DNA of 10,902 nt from NCBI GenBank assembly GCA_020026215.1, contig JAHHQT010000064.1:1-10902 (forward strand), given 5' to 3'. Both the position numbers and the translations under genes were made by a program. Positions 1 to 6,350 of this stretch are shown in pieces. Source of the DNA: Muribaculaceae bacterium. Lineage in GTDB: Bacteria; Bacteroidota; Bacteroidia; Bacteroidales; Muribaculaceae. The first letter of the stretch is position 1. The number at the start of each line of letters is the position of its first letter. The notes beneath the pieces are model-generated. The model did not search any database. It was not told the DNA's origin and was given only the letters and a program-made list of their open reading frames with translations.

Positions 1-242
1 AAATTATATTGAATGGATGATTTTTCCACAGATGTTACCGAAGCGAATCCGCGTGAAAGCATTTCGATACTCATCGCTCCTGTTCCTGCAAATAGGTCAA
101 GCGCCTCAATGCCTTCCAAATCCATCTGATTTTCAATGACATTGAATATATTTTCCCTCGCAAAATCGGTAGTCGGACGAGCGGTTATATTTTTAGGCAC
201 ATCAAAACGACGACGGCCATATTTTCCTCTGATTATTCGCAT
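1..242 (-). CDS. rsmD: 16S rRNA (guanine966-N2)-methyltransferase RsmD, N-terminal part (cut by window edge)
   Basis: This is the first 80 codons of a gene that runs off the left edge. RsmD transfers a methyl group from S-adenosylmethionine to the N2 of G966 in 16S rRNA during small-subunit assembly in the cytoplasm. The translated start reads MRIIRGKYGRRR, followed by ARPTTD at residues 21-26, which is the usual RsmD opening. DLFAGTG at residues 49-55 is the SAM-binding motif I of Rossmann-fold methyltransferases. The catalytic NPPY-type motif would lie outside the window. The ATG at 242-240 lies inside the end of the upstream DUF3822 gene, giving a 10-nt overlap that suggests translational coupling. 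The family call is firm; the exact target base is inferred from the family. Confidence 0.93.
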   Translation of the reverse strand, partial: MRIIRGKYGRRRFDVPKNITARPTTDFARENIFNVIENQMDLEGIEALDLFAGTGAMSIEMLSRGFASVTSVEKSSIQYN

Positions 243-1075
243 GTTGGAAGTATGATTAGGTCAAACGGAGCAGACATGGCTTTCTTGCCCAAGCGTAACA
301 ATGGCGCAGGAAAAATAGTTTGAATGACGGTATCAACATAAACTCTCAATTTCGGCAAAATATCCTTGCGCATCTGCTTGTCGCCAAATATGTGCAATTC
401 GTCAAACTGCGGATTCATGTCGTTTTGTTTCCATGCATTCATCACATAGTAGAAAGCATCGTCAACGTTTGTATTTTTATAATAATTGGCGAAAGTGATT
501 TTGCTGTTTTTCATCACAAACACTTCCACTTTATCGTCATTAAAGAATGCAAACATCTTGTCAGCCGAACCGAAAGCCCCCTTCTTGCGGAAGAACTTCA
601 ACATCGGTGTCAAGAAATAGTGCATGGGAGGATTATAGAACGTACGGCGCAAGAACGCTTCCAATTCAGGATGAATGCCAAACACTATGGTAGCACCGTC
701 GGAAGGCAAATCCTCTGTTGCCACGTTCATATTGTCGTCTCCATAGATGAATCGATAGTATTTCTCACATTCCTGAGCATCACCGTTCGCAGAAAACTCA
801 TTTGGTACGATAATAAAATGCGAAGACTCTATCAGAAAATCCACATGGTCGTAGTTGTTCAAGAAGAAGGCATTATCATAAACCACAGCCTCCAATTCTT
901 TCATTCTCGTTTCCGGTTTTCCCGAGAATGGAAATTCACCGTAATACAACGAGTTATCTTCGACATTACTATAAATGGCATAGGTCAAGGCATTGTCCGA
1001 AATGCGCACAGTCATTGACCACACCTCGGGATGCTTGATGTCAACGTTCATCGTATTTTCAGTGGTTTCTGCCAT
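233..1075 (-). CDS. DUF3822 family protein, function unknown
   Basis: This 280-residue protein resembles the DUF3822 family, which is found in Bacteroidetes and has no established function. I see no signal peptide, membrane helix or clear catalytic motif. Short alternating strands near the N-terminus (about residues 20-50) and a DELHIFGD segment near 225-232 recall actin/Hsp70-like (ASKHA) folds, but that is only an inference. I chose the ATG at 1075 and not the in-frame TTG at 1099, because the TTG lies inside the predicted -7 promoter box and the protein then begins MAETTEN. The gene overlaps rsmD by 10 nt at its 3' end and diverges from a RecD-like helicase. The neighbourhood hints at a housekeeping role but does not define one. 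Confidence 0.85.
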   Translation of the reverse strand: MAETTENTMNVDIKHPEVWSMTVRISDNALTYAIYSNVEDNSLYYGEFPFSGKPETRMKELEAVVYDNAFFLNNYDHVDFLIESSHFIIVPNEFSANGDAQECEKYYRFIYGDDNMNVATEDLPSDGATIVFGIHPELEAFLRRTFYNPPMHYFLTPMLKFFRKKGAFGSADKMFAFFNDDKVEVFVMKNSKITFANYYKNTNVDDAFYYVMNAWKQNDMNPQFDELHIFGDKQMRKDILPKLRVYVDTVIQTIFPAPLLRLGKKAMSAPFDLIILPTCE

Positions 1076-1096
1076 ACTATATTGGTTTTGTTTCTG

Positions 1097-1104
1097 CAAA
1101 TTTA
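1097..1104 (-). promoter_or_regulatory. Candidate -7 promoter box for the DUF3822-rsmD operon
   Basis: Read on the minus strand this is TAAATTTG, an exact match to the Bacteroidetes -7 consensus TAnnTTTG. Transcription would begin near 1090, about 15 nt before the ATG at 1075. I see no good TTG-type -33 element upstream, so the call rests on the -7 box and its position. Confidence 0.5.
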
Positions 1105-1125
1105 ATAAAATTCGAAGTATTTATC

Positions 1126-1133
1126 TAAATTTG
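1126..1133 (+). promoter_or_regulatory. Candidate -7 promoter box for the helicase-birA operon
   Basis: The plus strand reads TAAATTTG, an exact match to TAnnTTTG. Transcription would start near 1140, about 20 nt before the ATG at 1161. It faces the minus-strand box at 1097-1104 and is its exact inverted copy. No clear -33 TTG lies at the expected distance. Confidence 0.5.
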
Positions 1134-1160
1134 TATCATTGATTTTACACTTTAGGAATA

Positions 1161-2582
1161 ATGAGCAATTTGGCAGAATCCGTTGGACAGGATATATTAC
1201 GACAATTACCCTATGACCCCAACGAACAACAAATGGACTTGATTGCGGCATTGGCGAAATTCACAGTTGATGCTGACAGCCAGTCTTTATTTCTGCTAAA
1301 TGGTTATGCAGGTACGGGTAAGACCTCTTTGACAGGCGCTTTGGTACGTGTCATCACTTCCTACGGAGGTAAGGCAAAATTGCTTGCGCCAACAGGCCGT
1401 GCCGCAAAAGTTTTTTCTCTTTATTCCGGTCATCAGGCAGAAACCATTCACCATCACATCTACCAAAGCAAACGCTACGATCCGACAGCAATGTCCTACG
1501 GATTGCGCCACAACAATTTGAAAAATGCCTTTTTCATTGTAGATGAAGCGTCAATGATTTCCAACGCTCCTTCTGAAAATTCGGTTTTCGGTACAGGATA
1601 TTTGTTGGACGACTTGATTACTTATGTGTATAGTGGTGAAAATTGCCGTCTGATTCTTCTCGGTGACTCTGCCCAACTTCCCCCAGTCGGTTACAGCGAC
1701 AGCCCTGCCCTTTCTTCAAAAATATTGAGTGGCTACGGATTGAAGGTTTACGAAATGACCTTGACGGAAGTGGCACGCCAACGCTTGGAATCGGGTATTC
1801 TGCACAACGCCACCGAAATCCGAAAAATCATTGTTTCACAATTATTTGAGCCACCAGTAATTCATGTCAGCCAATTTCCGGATGTGGAAGTGATGACAGG
1901 CGAATTCTTGGCGGAAACCATCGAGTCATGCTATGCGCGTGACGGCGAAGAAGAAACCATTGTCGTTACCCGTTCCAACAAGCGTGCAGTGATGTTCAAT
2001 CAGGGTATCCGCGCCCGAGTGCTCTACATGGAAGCAGAAATTTGTGTCGGTGACCTTTTGCTCGTGGCAAAGAATAACTACAAGTGGGTAAACGAAAACG
2101 ACGACCAAATGGACTTCATTGCCAACGGCGATGTGGGTGTGGTGAAACATATTTGGAACTACGAGGATATGTACGGACTTCGTTTCGCAGACATCACATT
2201 GGAATTTCCCGACTATAACCGAGAGATTGAGTTGAAAATCATCCTCAACGCTCTCTATTCAGAAACTCCGGCACTAACCTACGAACAGAACGAAAAACTC
2301 TACCAAGGCGTATTGGAAGACTATTCCGATATTCCAAGCAAGGCTGGCCGTTACAAGAAGATGAAAGAAGACCCGTACTTCAATGCCCTACAAGTGAAAT
2401 TTGCCTATTCCATTACCTGCCATAAATCACAGGGCGGTCAATGGAAAAACGTGTTTATCGATATGGGATTCATACCCGAAGATGCCTACTCTAACGTGAG
2501 TTTCTACCGTTGGCTATACACCTCATTCACACGTGCCACAGGGAAGATTTACTTGATCAACCCACCCCTACAAACTGATTAG
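1161..2582 (+). CDS. RecD-like superfamily 1 DNA helicase / AAA ATPase
   Basis: This 473-residue protein is an ATP-dependent helicase of the RecD/Pif1-like branch of superfamily 1. Helicase motifs occur in order. Walker A is GYAGTGKTS at 48-56, motif Ia is LLAPTGRAA at 74-82, and Walker B is VDEAS at 127-131. Motif III is GDSAQLPP at 168-175, an EVARQ motif sits at 203-207, and the UvrD_C_2-type end has CHKSQGGQ at 420-427 and YTSFTRAT at 453-460. It lacks the long N-terminal region of RecD2 enzymes, and no recB or recC lies nearby, so it is a stand-alone helicase and not a RecBCD subunit. A likely role is DNA repair or replication-fork maintenance; its exact substrate cannot be read from sequence. 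It starts 85 nt from the divergent DUF3822 gene and sits 19 nt before birA, probably in the same transcript. An AGGA lies close before the ATG. Confidence 0.9.
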   Translation: MSNLAESVGQDILRQLPYDPNEQQMDLIAALAKFTVDADSQSLFLLNGYAGTGKTSLTGALVRVITSYGGKAKLLAPTGRAAKVFSLYSGHQAETIHHHIYQSKRYDPTAMSYGLRHNNLKNAFFIVDEASMISNAPSENSVFGTGYLLDDLITYVYSGENCRLILLGDSAQLPPVGYSDSPALSSKILSGYGLKVYEMTLTEVARQRLESGILHNATEIRKIIVSQLFEPPVIHVSQFPDVEVMTGEFLAETIESCYARDGEEETIVVTRSNKRAVMFNQGIRARVLYMEAEICVGDLLLVAKNNYKWVNENDDQMDFIANGDVGVVKHIWNYEDMYGLRFADITLEFPDYNREIELKIILNALYSETPALTYEQNEKLYQGVLEDYSDIPSKAGRYKKMKEDPYFNALQVKFAYSITCHKSQGGQWKNVFIDMGFIPEDAYSNVSFYRWLYTSFTRATGKIYLINPPLQTD

Positions 2583-2601
2583 AAATTAAAACATTAAAGA
2601 T

Positions 2602-3369
2602 ATGCGACCTAACTATATACATCTTGAAGAAACGCTTTCCACGAACACAAAACTGGCGGAAATAGCGACCGAATCCTCTCATGGAACAGTAGTCTATGCC
2701 GACCGTCAGACCAAAGGCCGCGGACAACGTGGAAACTCATGGGAATCCTCCCCCTACAAAAATATCACGATGAGCGTGCTTTTGAAGAAAAAGAACGTCG
2801 CACCGTCACATCAGTTTGAATTGTCAGAAATCACGGCATTGGCTTTGGTCAATGTTCTCAACAAATACATCGACCATGTCAGTATCAAGTGGCCGAACGA
2901 CATCTACTACAAGGATTTTAAGATTTGCGGCATTCTTATTGAGCATTCTCTATCGGGTGGCGAAATAGACCACACCATTTGCGGTATAGGACTAAACATT
3001 AACCAATCAGAGTTTGTCTCAGATGCACCGAATCCCATTTCCCTAAAAATGATTACCGGCGAAGACCACTCCGTCAAGGATATCCTTCATGAATTGTCTG
3101 AAGAAATACTGCGCTTGTGCGACACTTTGCCCGACAAAGCCAAAGAAGTACACGAGAATTTCTTGGGCAAACTGTATCGCAAGGACGGATTCTACAGCTA
3201 TTGTTGCAAAATTCACTCCGTTTCCGTGGACGGCACACACGTTCTCGAACCCGAAGAAATCTTCCAGGCCACCATCACTGATGTACAGCCCAACGGCATG
3301 ATGCTGCTCACCCTCCCCAACGGCCAACAACACTTCTTCGCCTTTAAGGAAGTGATGTTTGTCATCTAA
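2602..3369 (+). CDS. birA: Biotin--[acetyl-CoA-carboxylase] ligase, monofunctional BirA
   Basis: This 255-residue enzyme activates biotin as biotinyl-5'-AMP and attaches it to a lysine of biotin carrier proteins such as the acetyl-CoA carboxylase subunit. The biotinyl-AMP binding loop appears as KGRGQRGNSW at 38-47. KWPND at 96-100 and KICGILIE at 107-114 match the ligase core, with Lys107 at the position of the conserved biotin-binding lysine, and CGIGLNIN follows at 127-134. A small C-terminal domain follows from about residue 205. There is no N-terminal helix-turn-helix, so unlike E. coli BirA it is not expected to repress biotin genes by binding DNA. No biotin synthesis gene or carrier protein gene lies in the window. 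The 19-nt gap after the helicase holds no promoter that I can see, so the two are probably cotranscribed. Confidence 0.93.
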   Translation: MRPNYIHLEETLSTNTKLAEIATESSHGTVVYADRQTKGRGQRGNSWESSPYKNITMSVLLKKKNVAPSHQFELSEITALALVNVLNKYIDHVSIKWPNDIYYKDFKICGILIEHSLSGGEIDHTICGIGLNINQSEFVSDAPNPISLKMITGEDHSVKDILHELSEEILRLCDTLPDKAKEVHENFLGKLYRKDGFYSYCCKIHSVSVDGTHVLEPEEIFQATITDVQPNGMMLLTLPNGQQHFFAFKEVMFVI

Positions 3370-3507
3370 ACGAATTTCCACCCAAAGGCACACCATTGCC
3401 TAACCTACTATGTTAAGTAATATTAACACGGATTATCCTATTTTGTATAGATTGTTCAACTCCGCGAAAAAAGTTGTACCTTTGTAGGTTGAATTAATTT
3501 AGGATAA
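3370..3507. other. Intergenic region between birA and cvpA with two weak hairpins
   Basis: Nothing here looks coding. Two small inverted repeats are visible: AGGCA/TGCCT (3386-3390 and 3397-3401) and TGTTAA/TTAACA (3411-3416 and 3423-3428). Neither is followed by a good T-run, so any terminator role for the birA transcript is weak. The last part holds the cvpA promoter. Confidence 0.4.
3452..3484 (+). promoter_or_regulatory. Candidate Bacteroidetes-type promoter upstream of cvpA
   Basis: TACCTTTG at 3477-3484 matches the -7 consensus TAnnTTTG exactly. A TTG at 3452-3454 lies 22 nt upstream, a plausible -33 element at slightly long spacing. The start site would fall near 3491, giving a leader of about 17 nt before the ATG at 3508. 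This is the best promoter in the window and may drive the whole cvpA-suf-ribE-nitroreductase run. Confidence 0.6.
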
Positions 3508-4005
3508 ATGGCTTTTATTGACATAGTAATATTAGTTGTTGCCATTTTGGGCGCAGTTATTGGATTATGGCGTGGGCTTGTTCGTTCGATTGGCGGATTG
3601 GCAGGCTTGTTGCTGGGTATCATTGCGTGTCGATTGTTCGGTAATGATTTCAGTGGCGTATTCATCGACCTATTCCCTTCTACGGACAAATACCTTGTAA
3701 CTATTTTCGCTTACATCTTGCTTTTTGTAGTGGTTTTTGTTTGTGCAAAACTGATTGCTCATTTAATGCGTAACATACTTAAAGCGCTTTCACTGGGCAT
3801 ATTCGATGCCATCGGCGGTGGCCTGTTCGGGGCTTTCAAATTCTTATTGGTGTTGAGTATCATTCTCAATGCCATGTGTGTATTTGCGCCCGATGCAGAA
3901 ATTCTTCACAGTTCCACTATGCTCGACGGAAAGTGCCTGGTAGGTGTCATTAAACTTGCCCCATACTTGTGGGGACTTGACATTTTCCCTGATTTTGAAT
4001 TTTGA
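3508..4005 (+). CDS. CvpA family integral membrane protein
   Basis: This 165-residue protein has about four hydrophobic membrane segments, near residues 4-20, 28-43, 62-86 and 100-126, with the glycine-rich pattern of the CvpA family (GLWRGLVRSIGGLAG early, IGGGLFGAF at 102-110). E. coli CvpA is an inner-membrane protein linked to colicin V production and stress tolerance; its biochemical role is not settled. The C-terminal tail after residue 127 is short and less hydrophobic. It sits behind the strong promoter candidate at 3452-3484 and 79 nt before sufB. Its position before the suf genes suggests cotranscription, but no functional tie to Fe-S assembly can be shown from sequence. Confidence 0.87.
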   Translation: MAFIDIVILVVAILGAVIGLWRGLVRSIGGLAGLLLGIIACRLFGNDFSGVFIDLFPSTDKYLVTIFAYILLFVVVFVCAKLIAHLMRNILKALSLGIFDAIGGGLFGAFKFLLVLSIILNAMCVFAPDAEILHSSTMLDGKCLVGVIKLAPYLWGLDIFPDFEF

Positions 4006-4049
4006 CCAAACATTTTGACCAATTCAAATGTTACGTAATGATAGATTTT
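3994..4049 (+). promoter_or_regulatory. Repeat-rich region upstream of sufB, possible operator or promoter
   Basis: TTTTGACCAA occurs twice as a direct repeat (4000-4009 and 4013-4022), 13 nt apart. An 8-nt inverted repeat, TTTGAATT at 3994-4001 and AATTCAAA at 4021-4028, encloses them. The left arm and part of the first direct repeat overlap the last codons of cvpA. Downstream, TAGATTTT at 4042-4049 is one base from the -7 consensus, and the second repeat could supply a TTTTG -33 element with a long 24-nt spacer. This could be a regulated suf promoter or a short mRNA hairpin, but I recognise no named regulator site such as a canonical IscR box. Confidence 0.3.
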
Positions 4050-4084
4050 TAAATCGCACCAAACACGATTGACTTAATAAGGAA

Positions 4085-5551
4085 ATGAACGATACAAAAA
4101 ATACAAAAGAAACCGACGAGGAGCTAATCAAAAACGCTTCCGGAAGTGAATATAAATACGGATTTGTCACCGACATCGACACCCATATCATCCCGAAAGG
4201 TTTGAATGAGGACGTGATTCGCTACATCTCCGCTACCAAAGGAGAGCCGGAATGGCTGTTGGAATTCCGTTTGAATGCATACCGTCACTGGTTGACATTG
4301 AAAATGCCGAACTGGGCTCACTTGGAAATTCCTGAAATTGAATATCAGGCTATTAGTTATTATGCAGCTCCTAAGCAAAAGAAAGAGTTGCAAAGTATGG
4401 ATGAAGTGGACCCTGAATTGCGCAAGACTTTCGACAAATTGGGTATTCCGTTGGAAGAACAAATGCGTTTGTCAGGTGTTGCAGTCGATGCTGTCATGGA
4501 CAGCGTGTCTGTCAAAACCACCTATCGTGAGAAATTGGCTGAATTGGGCGTAATTTTCTGCTCTATTTCCGAAGCCGTAAAAGACTACCCGGATTTGGTG
4601 AAAAAATATTTGGGTAAGGTCGTTACTTATCGCGACAATTTCTTCGCAGCATTGAACTCTGCCGTTTTCTCTGACGGCTCATTCGTCTATATTCCTAAAG
4701 GCGTAAGATGCCCGATGGAACTTTCCACCTATTTCCGTATCAACGCAGCCAACACAGGTCAGTTCGAAAGAACGCTGATTGTTGCTGATGACGATGCCTA
4801 CGTTTCCTACTTGGAAGGCTGTACAGCCCCGATGCGTGACGAGAACCAATTGCACGCAGCCATTGTGGAAATCATCGTTGAAGACCGTGCCGAAGTCAAA
4901 TACTCCACTGTACAAAACTGGTATCCGGGCGACAAGAACGGAAAGGGCGGTATCTACAACTTCGTGACCAAACGCGGTTTGTGCCGTGGCGACTATTCCA
5001 AATTGTCATGGACACAAGTAGAAACAGGTTCTGCAATCACTTGGAAATATCCAAGCTGTGTGTTGAAAGGCGACAACTCTTCAGGCGAGTTCTATTCTGT
5101 GGCAGTAACCAACAACTACCAACAAGCCGACACTGGTACAAAGATGATTCATCTCGGCAAGAATACAACAAGTACCATCGTTTCTAAAGGTATCTCAGCA
5201 GGTAAAAGTCAAAACAGTTATCGTGGCGAGGTGAAAATCGCCAAAAACGCTACGAACTGCCGTAACTATACACAATGTGACAGTTTGTTGTTGAGCAACA
5301 CTTGCGGTGCTCACACATTCCCATATATCGATGTTCAAAACGACTCATCAGTTGTTGAACACGAAGCCACTACATCAAAAATCAACGAAGACCAATTGTT
5401 CTATTGTAATCAACGCGGTATTCCTAACGAAGATGCAGTAGGTTTGATTGTCAATGGCTACGCGAAGGAAGTAATGAACAAGTTGCCGATGGAATTTGCC
5501 GTCGAAGCACAAAAATTACTTCAAATCTCACTTGAAAATTCTGTGGGATAA
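4085..5551 (+). CDS. sufB: Fe-S cluster scaffold protein SufB
   Basis: SufB is the scaffold on which the SufBC2D complex builds Fe-S clusters from sulfur supplied by SufS. The protein has 488 residues, close to E. coli SufB (495). With a constant offset of seven residues, functional positions known from E. coli are all present. Cys398 matches Cys405, Glu425-His426-Glu427 match the 432-434 triad, Gln278 and Trp280 match Gln285 and Trp287, and Lys296 matches Lys303. The C-terminal half, about 200-450, forms the beta-helix core, and the ending EAQKLLQISLENSVG is typical of the family. The chosen ATG is preceded by AAGGAA, too close to be an ideal ribosome site. It heads sufBCDS; sufC follows after 28 nt. 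The sequence supports an intact, active scaffold. Confidence 0.97.
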   Translation: MNDTKNTKETDEELIKNASGSEYKYGFVTDIDTHIIPKGLNEDVIRYISATKGEPEWLLEFRLNAYRHWLTLKMPNWAHLEIPEIEYQAISYYAAPKQKKELQSMDEVDPELRKTFDKLGIPLEEQMRLSGVAVDAVMDSVSVKTTYREKLAELGVIFCSISEAVKDYPDLVKKYLGKVVTYRDNFFAALNSAVFSDGSFVYIPKGVRCPMELSTYFRINAANTGQFERTLIVADDDAYVSYLEGCTAPMRDENQLHAAIVEIIVEDRAEVKYSTVQNWYPGDKNGKGGIYNFVTKRGLCRGDYSKLSWTQVETGSAITWKYPSCVLKGDNSSGEFYSVAVTNNYQQADTGTKMIHLGKNTTSTIVSKGISAGKSQNSYRGEVKIAKNATNCRNYTQCDSLLLSNTCGAHTFPYIDVQNDSSVVEHEATTSKINEDQLFYCNQRGIPNEDAVGLIVNGYAKEVMNKLPMEFAVEAQKLLQISLENSVG

Positions 5552-5579
5552 TTTATTAACGAAAAAAACAAAACACAAA

Positions 5580-6338
5580 ATGCTCGAAATAAAAAACTTA
5601 CATGCCGGAATCAACGGCAAAGAAATTTTGAAAGGTATCAACCTTACAGTCAAACCCGGTGAGGTTCATGCCATCATGGGGCCTAACGGCTCAGGCAAAA
5701 GTACACTTTCATCTGTATTGACAGGTAATCCAACTTTCACTGTCACAGAAGGTGAAGTTTCATTCTATGGCAAAAACTTGCTTGAAATGTCACCGGAAAA
5801 CCGTTCTCACGAAGGTCTTTTCATGAGCTTCCAATATCCTGTGGAAATTCCCGGAGTGTCAATGGTCAACTTCATGCGTGCTGCAATCAATGCAAAACTA
5901 AAATATTTCGGTAAAGAGCCGTTGTCAGCCAGCGAGTTCTTGAAATTGATGCGTGAAAAACGTGCCGTTGTCCAATTAGATAACAAGTTGGCTTCACGTT
6001 CAGTCAACGAAGGTTTCTCGGGCGGTGAAAAGAAACGCAACGAAATCTTCCAAATGGCCATGCTTGAACCGAAATTGAGCATCCTTGACGAAACCGACAG
6101 TGGTTTGGACATCGACGCTTTAAGAATCGTTGCCGAAGGTGTCAACAAATTAAAGACTGACAACAACGCAACTATCGTCATCACTCACTACCAACGCTTG
6201 CTTGACTATATCAAACCGGACATTGTACACGTATTATATAAGGGTAAGATTGTCAAGACAGCAGGACCGGAATTGGCTCTTGAATTGGAAGAAAGAGGTT
6301 ACGACTGGATTAAAGAAGAAGTGGACAACGCTAAATAA
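5580..6338 (+). CDS. sufC: Fe-S cluster assembly ATPase SufC
   Basis: SufC is the soluble ABC-type ATPase of the SufBC2D complex; ATP binding and dimerisation drive the scaffold changes needed for cluster assembly. The 252-residue protein has Walker A GPNGSGKST at 34-42, the Q-loop Gln85 in SFQYP, the signature FSGGEKKRNE at 146-155, Walker B LSILDETDSGLD at 167-178, and the H-loop His203 in ITHYQ. SGLD after Walker B and the KKRNE signature set SufC apart from transport ABC proteins. An in-frame ATG at 5496 would add 28 residues but lies within sufB, and MLEIKNLHAG at 5580 is the normal family start. It lies 28 nt after sufB and 12 nt before sufD. Confidence 0.97.
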   Translation: MLEIKNLHAGINGKEILKGINLTVKPGEVHAIMGPNGSGKSTLSSVLTGNPTFTVTEGEVSFYGKNLLEMSPENRSHEGLFMSFQYPVEIPGVSMVNFMRAAINAKLKYFGKEPLSASEFLKLMREKRAVVQLDNKLASRSVNEGFSGGEKKRNEIFQMAMLEPKLSILDETDSGLDIDALRIVAEGVNKLKTDNNATIVITHYQRLLDYIKPDIVHVLYKGKIVKTAGPELALELEERGYDWIKEEVDNAK

Positions 6339-6343
6339 AGGAG
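6337..6343 (+). promoter_or_regulatory. Strong Shine-Dalgarno site for sufD overlapping the sufC stop
   Basis: AAAGGAG lies 7 nt before the sufD ATG and shares two bases with the sufC TAA stop. It is the strongest ribosome site in the window, where most genes show only AGGA or nothing. The overlap suggests that sufD translation is coupled to sufC. Confidence 0.6.
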
Positions 6344-6350
6344 TAATAGA

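Noticed and set aside
320..1018. A 232-codon open frame on the plus strand opposite the DUF3822 gene
   Set aside because: It is fully antisense to a gene with family resemblance and normal operon context, and its translation shows no recognisable domain and unusual composition.
1076..1099. TTG start adding eight residues to the DUF3822 protein
   Set aside because: The TTG falls inside the predicted -7 promoter box, while the ATG at 1075 gives a normal start 15 nt after the expected transcript start.
3043..3396. A 117-codon open frame antisense to the end of birA
   Set aside because: It overlaps the conserved birA coding region and has no family match that I recognise. Only the last few codons lie in the intergenic gap.
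5496..5579. Upstream ATG extending SufC by 28 residues into sufB
   Set aside because: The extension overlaps the conserved sufB C-terminus, and the SufC family starts at the MLEIKNL position.
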